This document shows, piece after piece, positions 1 to 7,904 of a stretch of DNA of 64,000 nt. The translations under genes and the position numbers were made by a program. The notes under the pieces were generated by a model, which was not told where the DNA came from, did no database searches, and worked only from the letters and a program-made list of their open reading frames with translations. The stretch comes from Fulvitalea axinellae (GTDB lineage Bacteria > Bacteroidota > Bacteroidia > Cytophagales > Cyclobacteriaceae), in the NCBI RefSeq assembly GCF_036492835.1, contig NZ_AP025322.1, positions 1 through 64,000 on the forward strand. Reading direction: 5' to 3'. Each line of letters begins with the position of its first letter. The first letter of the stretch is position 1.

Positions 1-786
1 TGATGTGGAAACCGGATAACCACCAATAAAAACTCTTTCTATATCAGGTCTTTTTTCATAAACGAATGAGATAAAACGATTTGCTTGGACATTATGAGCG
101 CTATTGGAGGTATATGATATCTTGACAGGGTAGGTATTGTTATCGTTAAGTCCATTACCGCCCAATGGGTCAGGAGAATACTCTATTTCCATTTGGTTGC
201 CATTTAGGTCGGTAACTCTACTCAAATGCCAGACCCTAACACTTGAATCGGATTCACTTGCCACCGACCGGCTGTTATGGTCCCCGCCAAACTCATACAG
301 ATCTCCTCTTTTGTTTAACATCGTAAAGGACTTTGGCCCAGTTCCTTGCGAGCCAATGGATGTGAACTTATCCCACGTATCTCTTTCAGATCTATATATC
401 GTACTTTTGGCGCCATATTCTCCTTGTATGTTGATCAACCTATGCCCTGCGAAAGAAAACCTATCGTTTTTATTATACTCCACAGAACCACTTACGCCGT
501 CAACGGCGATGATGCGTCCTGATCTTGAGATAGAAGGAAGGCCCGTAATACTCCACCCAACACCAAAAATTCCGTTTCCCTGCTGACTATCATAAACCAG
601 TTCTAAAGCAGGCGCCAGCCTGTTTGTACCCGGAGGTACCAATATTGGAACCGAATATCGTGTTCCTCCATTTTGATCAATTTTAAACCTTTCATTGAGA
701 TCACCAGGTGAAGTAACCGTATCCTGTTGCGCAAATACGATGGAAAAAGATAACAAAGACAAGATTACAAGGGCTAATGGTTTCAT
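1..786 (-). CDS. SpvB-type toxin, N-terminal part (runs off left edge)
   Basis: An open frame starts at the ATG at 786 and stays open for 262 codons to the window edge. It begins with a signal peptide (MKPLALVILSLLSFSIVFAQ). It continues with features of the SpvB / Tc-toxin B N-terminal domain: DLNERFKIDQNGGTRYSVPI, PPGTNRLAPALELVYDSQQG, GIFGVGWSITGLPSISR and then LSRVTDLNGNQMEIEYSP. This beta-rich domain opens TcB/TcC and RHS shells that encapsulate a toxin. The gene lies 57 bp after the sphingomyelinase-D-like gene on the same strand. It is probably the missing start of the minus-strand SpvB-RHS gene entering at the right edge, with the window linearised inside it. A separate second SpvB gene cannot be excluded. 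Confidence 0.85.
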   Translation of the reverse strand, partial: MKPLALVILSLLSFSIVFAQQDTVTSPGDLNERFKIDQNGGTRYSVPILVPPGTNRLAPALELVYDSQQGNGIFGVGWSITGLPSISRSGRIIAVDGVSGSVEYNKNDRFSFAGHRLINIQGEYGAKSTIYRSERDTWDKFTSIGSQGTGPKSFTMLNKRGDLYEFGGDHNSRSVASESDSSVRVWHLSRVTDLNGNQMEIEYSPDPLGGNGLNDNNTYPVKISYTSNSAHNVQANRFISFVYEKRPDIERVFIGGYPVSTS

Positions 787-843
787 CTTGCAGAGCATTA
801 TTGAACAATAAATTAATTGATATTTAATAATATACGAGGGCTA

Positions 844-1701
844 TCAGGGGCGGTATGAATACGTCGCCAAGGGCTTATTTTCTTTCCCCATAATTCTTTT
901 CAAGTCTCTAGGAGTATTTGTCATAATACCTCCAGCCCCATCTTTGAGATAAGCTTTCATCGATTTACTTTTCTCAAGAGTCCACACAATACTGAAGACC
1001 CCATCTTTATTGGCCTGTTTTATCTGAGTGTGGTAGGACCCTGGAGCCAAAGCGCTTATACCAGTAGAGTATATAATATTAGAGGATCCAATGCTTCTCA
1101 ACGCGCTCATAGTCTTGTCATAGTTTTTTCCTTCGCCGTCTATGGTAAAATAATATTGATCACGATACTTAGATGTTTTCGCTTGCATATAAGCTTCTTT
1201 CAAATATTCGAGATGCTTCACTTTAGGAGCAGCTATAAGCACTACACCACGATACCCTACATCTAGCAAGTTATTTTCCAACAGATTAAATACGGAATCG
1301 CCTAATTGGCGTAACATCCTTTTGTCTGAAATGTATTCAACCTTACTATCGATATAGACCAAAGCAATTTGGCTACTATATTGAGACGCTATTTCATTAA
1401 GTTGCTTTTTTGCATTTACCCTTGCGTTACACATTCCGCTCAGTTTGCATATATTATCTTTTGATAATAATGCCTTGACCCGGCCAGTACAATCGCAGGG
1501 GGAACCGTGATAGAAGTAATAATCGGTCAGGCTCCCGCCTTTAAATTGAAGATCCATCTCCACACTATTCGCTCCGAACTTAACAGCAAAGTCCAGGGCC
1601 TTTCTGTTGTTGACCATGTGGCAGATATCATAATATTGCCGTTGGGAATAAGCAGGCCTTATACAGAACAACATGAATACGAAAAACATTATTCTGACCA
1701 T
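844..1701 (-). CDS. Secreted sphingomyelinase D-like phospholipase (SicTox / GDPD-like)
   Basis: This 285-residue protein has a signal peptide ending near PAYSQ (residue 20). It carries the signature of spider (Loxosceles) and bacterial sphingomyelinase D / phospholipase D toxins: H28-M-V-N, GANSVE48-M-D50, H65-G-S-P-C-D-C, YID118-S-K120, W240-T-L-E-K, GIMTNTP and a C-terminal ATYSYRP like the family's ATYxxNPW tail. H28 and H65 align with the two catalytic histidines; E48, D50 and D118 with the metal and substrate ligands. The Asp after Trp in spider toxins is Glu (E243) here. The family cleaves choline from sphingomyelin or lysolipids, usually producing cyclic phosphates. The gene sits directly upstream of the SpvB-RHS gene and is likely co-expressed. 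Activity and substrate are inferred. Confidence 0.88.
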   Translation of the reverse strand: MVRIMFFVFMLFCIRPAYSQRQYYDICHMVNNRKALDFAVKFGANSVEMDLQFKGGSLTDYYFYHGSPCDCTGRVKALLSKDNICKLSGMCNARVNAKKQLNEIASQYSSQIALVYIDSKVEYISDKRMLRQLGDSVFNLLENNLLDVGYRGVVLIAAPKVKHLEYLKEAYMQAKTSKYRDQYYFTIDGEGKNYDKTMSALRSIGSSNIIYSTGISALAPGSYHTQIKQANKDGVFSIVWTLEKSKSMKAYLKDGAGGIMTNTPRDLKRIMGKENKPLATYSYRP

Positions 1702-1900
1702 GATTCGTGTTTTTTATTCTTTGGATTCATCCCCCCTTGGGGGGCACTCAGACTACTCCGGTGATATCGGAGGCCTTCTAGAAATTAACTTAAAAACCGA
1801 TTATACTGGTTCTACAAGAACGTAGGGTAGTATATAGGAAAATGACGGGATTTTATTTGAGACGAGCATATTCCCAACCATACCTATCTTGGCTTCAAGA

Positions 1901-2116
1901 TCATTTTGAGAATCGCTTTGATTTTTTCACCATCTCTTCAGCAATATTTATTTCCTGAAGGTGCTTTTTCATCTGATCTGGAACATGCATATCCATAATT
2001 AAGTTACAGGAAGGGCAGGTAACCTTCTCTTGCGACAGCAAGGACTGCATCGTAAATTTGATCAGGAATTGACATCTTGGACACTTTAGCCCTGTTTCAT
2101 TATTTTGCATAGTCAT
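1901..2116 (-). CDS. Small zinc-ribbon protein
   Basis: This short protein has two CPxC knuckles, KCPRCQFLIKF and TCPSCNLIM, about 22 residues apart. That is a treble-clef or zinc-ribbon arrangement of the kind that binds one Zn2+. A lysine-rich helix ends the protein (EEMVKKSKRFSK). The start is taken at ATG 2116 (MTMQNNET); 2110 is nearly as good, and an upstream ATG at 2146 would add a non-conserved-looking tail. There is no signal peptide, so it is probably cytoplasmic. It lies between the DUF2589 genes and the sphingomyelinase-D gene on the same strand and may be a regulator or chaperone-like accessory. No specific family was recognised. Confidence 0.6.
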   Translation of the reverse strand: MTMQNNETGLKCPRCQFLIKFTMQSLLSQEKVTCPSCNLIMDMHVPDQMKKHLQEINIAEEMVKKSKRFSK

Positions 2117-2197
2117 AAGGTTAAGGCATACACCTATTTCGGTCAATAGTAATATTTATAGGTATTAACTAGAGAGAAGAGTAACCGGTGTTCCACT

Positions 2198-2767
2198 TTA
2201 GTCATTATTGGGCCTGTTATCCCTTTTCTTTAATTGAGGCATGTTATTAAGCATCGACAAAATGTTTATAAGCCCTCCGGGCATATCAGATTGAACCATC
2301 TTGAGGGTGACTTTCATATTGGATTTCATTGACTCTTGAAGTCCGTTGCCTTCTGGTGCTAAAGCGCCTTGGACTTTACAAATAGGCAGTGAGGGCTTTT
2401 TATCAGGATTGAGAAACGAGAATTCGTCATTATTTGCCGGTGTATTATTATCATCGTAAAACGTAAAGAGCTTCACATTCATGTCAAAATCGGCATCCTT
2501 GATCTGTAGTAAGGGCAACTGTATCAGGGAGAGCACAGGAATGGTAACCGTTGCGATATGGCCGTCATCATCCGGATAATCGAATGACACAACCTTTAGA
2601 TCTCCCAGTTCACCGTCTTTTTGAACATCGTTGAATCCAAATTCAAGAATAAACTGGCTAATACTTTGGCATAGTTGTATATCCGCCTCAATCACAGCCT
2701 CCATCGGAGCTTTAAACAGATTTTTGAGGTTTGTGGTAGCGTTGGACCCTATTACACTTAGAGACAT
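2198..2767 (-). CDS. DUF2589-family protein
   Basis: This 189-residue protein has a short N-terminal helix region (SNATTNLKNLFKAPMEAVIEADIQL) and a beta-rich middle (VVSFDYP, TVTIPVLSLIQLPLLQIKDADFDMNVKL). A C-terminal block VQSDMPGGLINILSMLNNM closes it. The same layout appears in the larger gene at 3710-4672 (IPFSSLIGGPLDAAIQAQ; LIVPLLTIVPIPYIAIDEVSIDF; QSDMPAGLATVLNILQ), so the two are paralogues of DUF2589, a family without known function. No signal peptide or membrane segment is visible. It is one of three consecutive same-strand genes that probably make a shared complex. Confidence 0.7.
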   Translation of the reverse strand: MSLSVIGSNATTNLKNLFKAPMEAVIEADIQLCQSISQFILEFGFNDVQKDGELGDLKVVSFDYPDDDGHIATVTIPVLSLIQLPLLQIKDADFDMNVKLFTFYDDNNTPANNDEFSFLNPDKKPSLPICKVQGALAPEGNGLQESMKSNMKVTLKMVQSDMPGGLINILSMLNNMPQLKKRDNRPNND

Positions 2768-2881
2768 AGTAATAAGTATTATACAGGCATGCTTCCGGAA
2801 TGGAAGAAAGCCAAATTAATTACGAATAAAACGAGAGGGTAGCGGGCGTATAAGCTATATGATAAACGATCAAAGACTAGG

Positions 2882-3601
2882 CTACTGGGATATCACTTTC
2901 GTGATATTTTTCATATCGAGTTTGATTTTCGCTTTTTGTACATGCTCAGGAAATTCTTTGAGTACATCCGCCTCAACACTAATGGGCATACTGGGTTGTA
3001 CCGTAACCTGCGCTTTATCGTAAGCATTTTGAAGCACATCACCATTAGTTTTTATCAAAGTCTTCATCTGAAGTCTCAACCCTTTAGTGATTTCTACTCC
3101 CTGAGATACGGCCTGTATTTCCGGATGTCCGGATATTATGGTGTCAACTTGACTGAATATCGTATCCGCTACTATATTGCTAAGGTTTTCAATGTTTGTG
3201 GAAGACGATAATTCTCCTTTTAGGCTCAACCTTATCGCTTCTGTAAGTTGTGGTATTCCTGTTCCAGAGAGCATCGATTTTCTAATTCGTCTCCAATTTT
3301 CCGAATCGGAATCAGTATCAATCTGATTGACTATATACCGAACCGAACGCTCAATTACCGAAGTCAGTGTTTCTTGTATATCGTTCCAGAATATACTGAA
3401 TACAAACTTCGATGTTTCAATATTTTGACCTTTGACAAACACATAACTGAGTTCCAAATTTACTTCGGATATTTCGGCGTAAGGTGTAGGGAACAAATTA
3501 TTACTTTGTTCCTGAAGACCTTCGTAGGACAGGCGGTAGGCTTCATCTTGGGCGATTGACAAGTCGCTCAAAAGGTTATATACAACATCTTTTAGGGTCA
3601 T
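2882..3601 (-). CDS. Unknown protein encoded between the two DUF2589 genes
   Basis: The protein has 239 residues from the preferred start ATG 3601 (MTLKDVVYNLLSDLSIAQDE). The open frame extends to 3709, but that would overlap the end of the preceding gene and add a hydrophobic stretch unlike the rest. The N-terminus resembles an amphipathic helical start, followed by EISEVNLELSYVFVKGQ, a beta pattern like that in DUF2589 proteins. A long helical middle (residues about 80-190) follows, then another beta segment (VTVQPSMPISVEADVLKEFP). Position and pattern suggest a divergent structural partner of the flanking DUF2589 proteins. No family was recognised with confidence. Confidence 0.6.
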   Translation of the reverse strand: MTLKDVVYNLLSDLSIAQDEAYRLSYEGLQEQSNNLFPTPYAEISEVNLELSYVFVKGQNIETSKFVFSIFWNDIQETLTSVIERSVRYIVNQIDTDSDSENWRRIRKSMLSGTGIPQLTEAIRLSLKGELSSSTNIENLSNIVADTIFSQVDTIISGHPEIQAVSQGVEITKGLRLQMKTLIKTNGDVLQNAYDKAQVTVQPSMPISVEADVLKEFPEHVQKAKIKLDMKNITKVISQ

Positions 3602-3709
3602 GGTAAGAGAAGGAAAATTACTGGCTATAAATGATAAGAAAGAAGGCCGGTACTGGAACCGAAGAGACGGGATCGCCAAAACGGCAAATCCCATCAAAAC
3701 TGTTTCCAA

Positions 3710-4672
3710 TTATTCGAAGATGACGGCTAATTGCCCTGCATCATCGTCTGGAAGACCATCGTAAGAAACCGAGAACATTTCATTTCCGAGAGTAGGGTTA
3801 GAGCCACCCGAAGGTGTTGCCTTACCGGAAAGTTTTACTGTGGCAAGTCCATCCTTGTTCGTCGGTGCCGAAGTAAAATCTGCTTTATCCCATGTCAAAC
3901 CACTCAGAGGGGTTGCTGGCGGTGTAAATTTCACTTCTTTACCGGGTACAACCAAGCCTTCGGAGTCTTTGACCTGAACACTAATGTCAATCTCAAAAGC
4001 TCGTGGGTCTGTATCGCTGGACCCCTTAGTCAAAGCGTCCACATCGATTACCGGATTTGTAGGATTAAACAGAAAGCTACCCTTCGGATCGGCATCGGTA
4101 ATACTCGATTGTAGGATATTCAATACCGTAGCCAAGCCAGCGGGCATATCCGATTGACCAGCGTGAACATGCACATCCATAGTGTATTCAACTGAATACT
4201 TGGACTTTTCAGATGCTTTAGAGTCCTTCTTACTGGAGTAGTTTGCATTGAACTTCGCAGTAACACTAAATGGTCCCCATCCGATTTTGGCCTTTGCGCT
4301 CCCTCCTGCGGAAATATCTTCCGAAGAAGAGGTGCTCGATACACTGGAAGACGCCGCGGATATATTCGCTTTGAAGTCGATAGAAACTTCATCAATAGCG
4401 ATGTATGGAATCGGAACGATCGTCAACAAGGGGACGATAAGCTTAGAAACTTTTCCTCCTTTGTTGTAATAGAAAGAAACGTTAACCGCCGATTTCTCCT
4501 TGGTTGCGGGGTCCTGATTAAGACCTACTTGCTGGATGAACTCCCAACTAGTCTTCGCAGCCTGCGCTTGAGCTTGGATGGCCGCGTCAAGCGGTCCCCC
4601 AATCAGGCTTGAGAATGGGATCGCCTGTAGGGCGTTGGTCGCCACTGTCGAAGGCGTTGTGTCAATAGCCAT
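3710..4672 (-). CDS. DUF2589 protein with C-terminal bacterial Ig-like domain
   Basis: This 320-residue protein has a DUF2589 domain at residues about 1-200: IPFSSLIGGPLDAAIQAQAQ, a beta core LIVPLLTIVPIPYIAIDEVS, a Ser/Ala-rich linker, WGPFSVTAKFNANYSSK, and the family block QSDMPAGLATVLNILQ. Residues about 225-320 look like an invasin/Big_1-type Ig-like domain (VQVKDSEGLVVPGKEVKFTP, TNKDGLATVKLSG, FSVSYDG). Big_1-type domains are usually extracellular adhesion or spacer modules, yet no signal peptide is visible, so export would need another route. It is the first gene of the three-gene DUF2589 set. The smaller paralogue at 2198-2767 lacks the Ig-like domain. Confidence 0.75.
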   Translation of the reverse strand: MAIDTTPSTVATNALQAIPFSSLIGGPLDAAIQAQAQAAKTSWEFIQQVGLNQDPATKEKSAVNVSFYYNKGGKVSKLIVPLLTIVPIPYIAIDEVSIDFKANISAASSSVSSTSSSEDISAGGSAKAKIGWGPFSVTAKFNANYSSKKDSKASEKSKYSVEYTMDVHVHAGQSDMPAGLATVLNILQSSITDADPKGSFLFNPTNPVIDVDALTKGSSDTDPRAFEIDISVQVKDSEGLVVPGKEVKFTPPATPLSGLTWDKADFTSAPTNKDGLATVKLSGKATPSGGSNPTLGNEMFSVSYDGLPDDDAGQLAVIFE

Positions 4673-5017
4673 TCTTTTTAATGGTTAAAGGTTTTTAGTT
4701 ATTGTACTTTGGCAAAAAACCTATTGCAAGAGAGGCCAAATACATATCCTAGTCTTTCTTAAGCTTAAGAATTCGGTCCTTTCAGGTTGGGTACAATACT
4801 CCTTCACAATACAGCTTACGGGCTTGTCCCAATCACATTATATCACTTAACGTTAAGACTAAATAAAAAGCCAGAAATACGGATACTCCGTTTAGCCTGA
4901 CATAAGCTTAGGATATTGTTTGCCATAACCGGAACGGTACCTTTTCCGATTTTTTTATAGCTAGGGGGAACACCTACGAAAACGAAGAGATAAAGGCGTT
5001 CCTTCATGTTCAATTAT
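4673..5017. other. Intergenic, no gene seen
   Basis: This 345-bp gap separates two minus-strand genes. No coding frame, tRNA or strong hairpin with a T-run stands out. It probably holds the promoter of the DUF2589 set, but no convincing TTTG / TAnnTTTG pair was found. Confidence 0.5.
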
Positions 5018-5302
5018 TTACCCCCACATCTTCCTCGCTTGGTCACCCATTTCTTGAGGCTGGATAGTCATTGAATATAAGCCCTGACCCAAAGCATACC
5101 TACCAGCGGCTACTATCCATTTAGTAGCAGGGACCTCCACTGTTAGACCGGTGCGGATTTTATAGTTTCCTACCGTTCCCATGTTATCCTTGACTTCCTC
5201 TACTATGGCGTCAGCGCTATTAAAGTCCTCTAGGTCCTCCATGTTGTCTCTCACGATCAAGAAGGCATCTCCACCAGCTGAATTATTCTCTACACTTGGC
5301 AT
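5018..5302 (-). CDS. Small protein of unknown function
   Basis: The protein is 94 residues long, acidic at the start (DNMEDLEDFNSADAIVEEVKDN) and neutral to basic toward the end (KIRTGLTVEVPATKWIVAAG, GDQARKMWG). There is no signal peptide or membrane helix. It lies upstream of the DUF2589 genes on the same strand, which places it in the same island. Length, in-frame ATG and position support a real gene; no family was recognised. Confidence 0.55.
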   Translation of the reverse strand: MPSVENNSAGGDAFLIVRDNMEDLEDFNSADAIVEEVKDNMGTVGNYKIRTGLTVEVPATKWIVAAGRYALGQGLYSMTIQPQEMGDQARKMWG

Positions 5303-5758
5303 TTTTAGAAACTTTAAATGGTTTTACGTTATTCAAAAGCGATTTTCGCCTGTAATCTTTTATTGTGATTTGAGAGTTAAACAATACGAACCGGTGATTG
5401 TGTGTTCTGAAAATACCTATCTCAAAAAACAGGTATTTGTACGCAATATATACCCTAGACATTCAAGGCGGCGGGCATAGAATCAGTACAAGGAATTAAA
5501 TTCCATATACTCTATTTGTTTCCGATGTTCCTTATGAGGCACTACGATATCCATAGATGAAAAAACAGCAACACAGAAACGTAATATGCTGTATTTAAGA
5601 TTATTACCCACCACTCCGTATTCTTTCCGGAATATCAGCTAGGGAAAGGAATAGGGGATCAGTTTATATGCGAAATTCGATTATCCGATGGAATCAAACA
5701 TAAGATATAAATTGGCCGTAGATGTAGAGATCAATTTTTCCACATGGATACTTAAGGC
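5303..5758. other. Intergenic, no gene seen
   Basis: This 456-bp AT-rich stretch lies between the response regulator and the small gene at 5018. It is long enough for the island promoter and an operator of the neighbouring NarL-type regulator. No clear repeat, terminator or conserved promoter was seen. Confidence 0.4.
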
Positions 5759-6442
5759 TTAAATAGGGCTAGATAAATCATGATCATCGACAAGCTTGTG
5801 GCGGAACGCATACAGTACAAGCCCCACTACATTTTTGGAACCAGTCTTTCTCAATAGTGTCTTTTTATGGCCTTCGACGGTACGGGGAGAGATAAAAAGA
5901 GCTTCCCCTATTTCTTTGGATGTCTTTTGCTTACAAATGAGCGTAAGTATTTCACTTTCCCTATCGGAAAGTTTTTCGGAGGCCGAGAATACCGGTTTAG
6001 GGGTTTTTGAGGACAGCTGTTTTCTAACGATATCCATTTGTTCGGGCAGGAAATAAAATCCCTTTTCGTGGACACTTACGATCACTTCGAGTAATTTGGT
6101 CGGAGATATTCCCTTCGGTATAAACGCCAGGGCTCCGCTTTTGACCATAAAACCCGTAAAAGCGTCCTGATAATGGGAAGACATGACTATAGTCCGAATA
6201 TGGGGGTAAGCCTCTTTGATGAACGCGCAGGTATCGGCGCCGTTTTCGCCTTTCATCTTCAGGTCAAGTATTATGACGTCTGGGTGAGGTGCGTTTTCTT
6301 TCAGCCTCTCCAGAAGCCGGACTCCACTTTCCGCGGTGAAAGCCACAGAGATCCCTTCTTTCGCATCCAGAAATTCCTTAAGCAACGAGACGATCAGCGC
6401 GTCGTCGTCGACGATAGCTAGACTTATGGCTTTATTGTTCAT
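5759..6442 (-). CDS. NarL/LuxR-type response regulator
   Basis: This 227-residue protein has an N-terminal receiver domain with the acidic pocket VDDD (11-14), phospho-acceptor D60 in VIILD60LKM, and the conserved Lys in FIPKG. A C-terminal LuxR-type helix-turn-helix follows: LSDRESEILTLICKQ, SKEIGEALFISPRTVEGHKK. It should be phosphorylated by the adjacent kinase and bind DNA. The kinase gene overlaps its start by 11 bp, so the pair is translationally coupled. As the only dedicated regulator beside the toxin/DUF2589 island, it is the best candidate to control it; that link is inferred from position. Confidence 0.93.
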   Translation of the reverse strand: MNNKAISLAIVDDDALIVSLLKEFLDAKEGISVAFTAESGVRLLERLKENAPHPDVIILDLKMKGENGADTCAFIKEAYPHIRTIVMSSHYQDAFTGFMVKSGALAFIPKGISPTKLLEVIVSVHEKGFYFLPEQMDIVRKQLSSKTPKPVFSASEKLSDRESEILTLICKQKTSKEIGEALFISPRTVEGHKKTLLRKTGSKNVVGLVLYAFRHKLVDDHDLSSPI

Positions 6443-7265
6443 CGATCATTCTATTTTTTCGGAAGAGGAAAATATTGGCGGTTCCCACCCCTTTCTTGGA
6501 CTTTATCTTATATTTCCCTTCGAGACACTGTACCCTTGTCTCAATATTCCGAAGGCCTATCCCTTTTTTTTCAGCCAACATATCATATCCTTTACCGTTA
6601 TCTTTGAATATAAGGACCGTACCGGATCCGGTATGCCTTAACCGAACATCAATTTCCGAGGCGTCGGCGTGCTTCCCAGCATTTGTCGCCAATTCCTGAA
6701 TGATCCTGATTATCTGTACTTTAAAATCGTTACTGATACGGTCGCCTTCCGTTCGGATATCCGAACGCAACAGCACTGACATCCTGGCTTTCCAGGGACT
6801 TATCTGTCTTTCGACCAACTCTTCAATTGAAGTATATTCCAACATAGGCGGACAAAGGTCATGAGATATGCCGCGCGCGATATCGATGCTTTGGTCGATA
6901 AGGTTTTCCGGAACGGGATTTTCCGGCCGTAATTCGGCATACAGCTTTATGGCCGTGAGTTTGCCTATCAGGTTATCATGAAGTTCGGCGGCAATCCGTT
7001 CTCTCTCATCCTCTTGGGTCCGGACCACGGCCTCCAACAAGTTTTTCTGTTGCCTGGCTTTGTTTTCCGCTATGGTTATCCTGTTTTCGGCCAGTTTCCT
7101 AAAATGAATTTTAGTCATTAAGGCTATGGTGGCCACCAAGGCACAGCCAAACAATATGGCTATAGAAATCCATATCGCGAGCGTTTGCGGTTTCTGCCAT
7201 TGCTGTAGATATACGATGTGATATAGGCGTAAAACATTGACATAAAGGCTATACGCAAAAGCCAT
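6432..7265 (-). CDS. Sensor histidine kinase, HisKA_3 type
   Basis: This 277-residue protein has one membrane helix (LAIWISIAILFGCALVATIAL, about 29-49), a short coiled linker and the HisKA_3 H-box ERERIAAELH96D. An HATPase_c domain follows with N-box ELATNAGKHADAS, G1 box DNGKGYD, GIGLRNIETR and KGVGTANIF. This is the partner class of NarL-type regulators. ATG 7265 is the only plausible start that keeps the membrane helix, so the gene overlaps the preceding membrane-protein gene by 106 bp in another frame. There is no periplasmic sensor domain; sensing may come from the upstream membrane protein. Confidence 0.9.
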   Translation of the reverse strand: MAFAYSLYVNVLRLYHIVYLQQWQKPQTLAIWISIAILFGCALVATIALMTKIHFRKLAENRITIAENKARQQKNLLEAVVRTQEDERERIAAELHDNLIGKLTAIKLYAELRPENPVPENLIDQSIDIARGISHDLCPPMLEYTSIEELVERQISPWKARMSVLLRSDIRTEGDRISNDFKVQIIRIIQELATNAGKHADASEIDVRLRHTGSGTVLIFKDNGKGYDMLAEKKGIGLRNIETRVQCLEGKYKIKSKKGVGTANIFLFRKNRMIDEQ

Positions 7266-7816
7266 AAGTATAAGGTTAGGTTTGAGTCTACATTGATCAG
7301 AAAATTAAATGGGAGCAGGAGAATCATCTCCAAGGAGAAGAAAGTGATGGAAGCCAAAATGAGTGAGATATGCCTTCTAGGGTACGCTTCATCCGACTTC
7401 ATGAGTTTAAGGAGAAGGGCTATGCCCATAGTCACTATGATCAGAGCGCAGAGCGATTTGGAATAAGGTTGCAGACTTTCATAATCGGACATGTCAAGGT
7501 AGTATGTCTCGGCCAATACGTAAATTAACCCTACGAAAGTCATGAAAGCCGGGGCCCGTTTCCCCAAACCTAGGGAACGAAACACAAGGAAATAGACCGT
7601 CAAGTCCAACAAGCTAGAAAATGAGAAAGCGTAAAGGTTATTTTCCCGTAATATGACCATGGTACGGGAAGCCAAATCAATCAGGAGATTGAGGAAGAGA
7701 TACGAATAAAGAATTCTCCCGATACCGTTCACCTTCTTTACGGACAGGCAGGCGATACCTATAACGCCTATGGCCAATATTGCGGGGACGATATAGGTGA
7801 GTACGTATAAATTCAT
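7160..7816 (-). CDS. Polytopic membrane protein upstream of the histidine kinase
   Basis: The protein is 218 residues long with about seven hydrophobic segments (for example VLTYIVPAILAIGVIGIACL, ALIIVTMGIALLLKLM and ISLILASITFFSLEMILLL) and a basic C-terminus (NGRNRKRSRYGFL). Its last 106 bp overlap the kinase gene in another frame, so the two are coupled. It may act as the sensor or membrane input for the kinase, which has only one membrane helix itself. A single frameshift would fuse the two into one multi-pass kinase. No named family was recognised. Confidence 0.7.
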   Translation of the reverse strand: MNLYVLTYIVPAILAIGVIGIACLSVKKVNGIGRILYSYLFLNLLIDLASRTMVILRENNLYAFSFSSLLDLTVYFLVFRSLGLGKRAPAFMTFVGLIYVLAETYYLDMSDYESLQPYSKSLCALIIVTMGIALLLKLMKSDEAYPRRHISLILASITFFSLEMILLLPFNFLINVDSNLTLYLWLLRIAFMSMFYAYITSYIYSNGRNRKRSRYGFL

Positions 7817-7904
7817 GAACCGGAGGTATTTCCGAAACGGAGCACAAAGCCCGTTCCGGAATACTAGTCCTTATTTTACGCTACACAGTACAACGTATGG
7901 GAAC

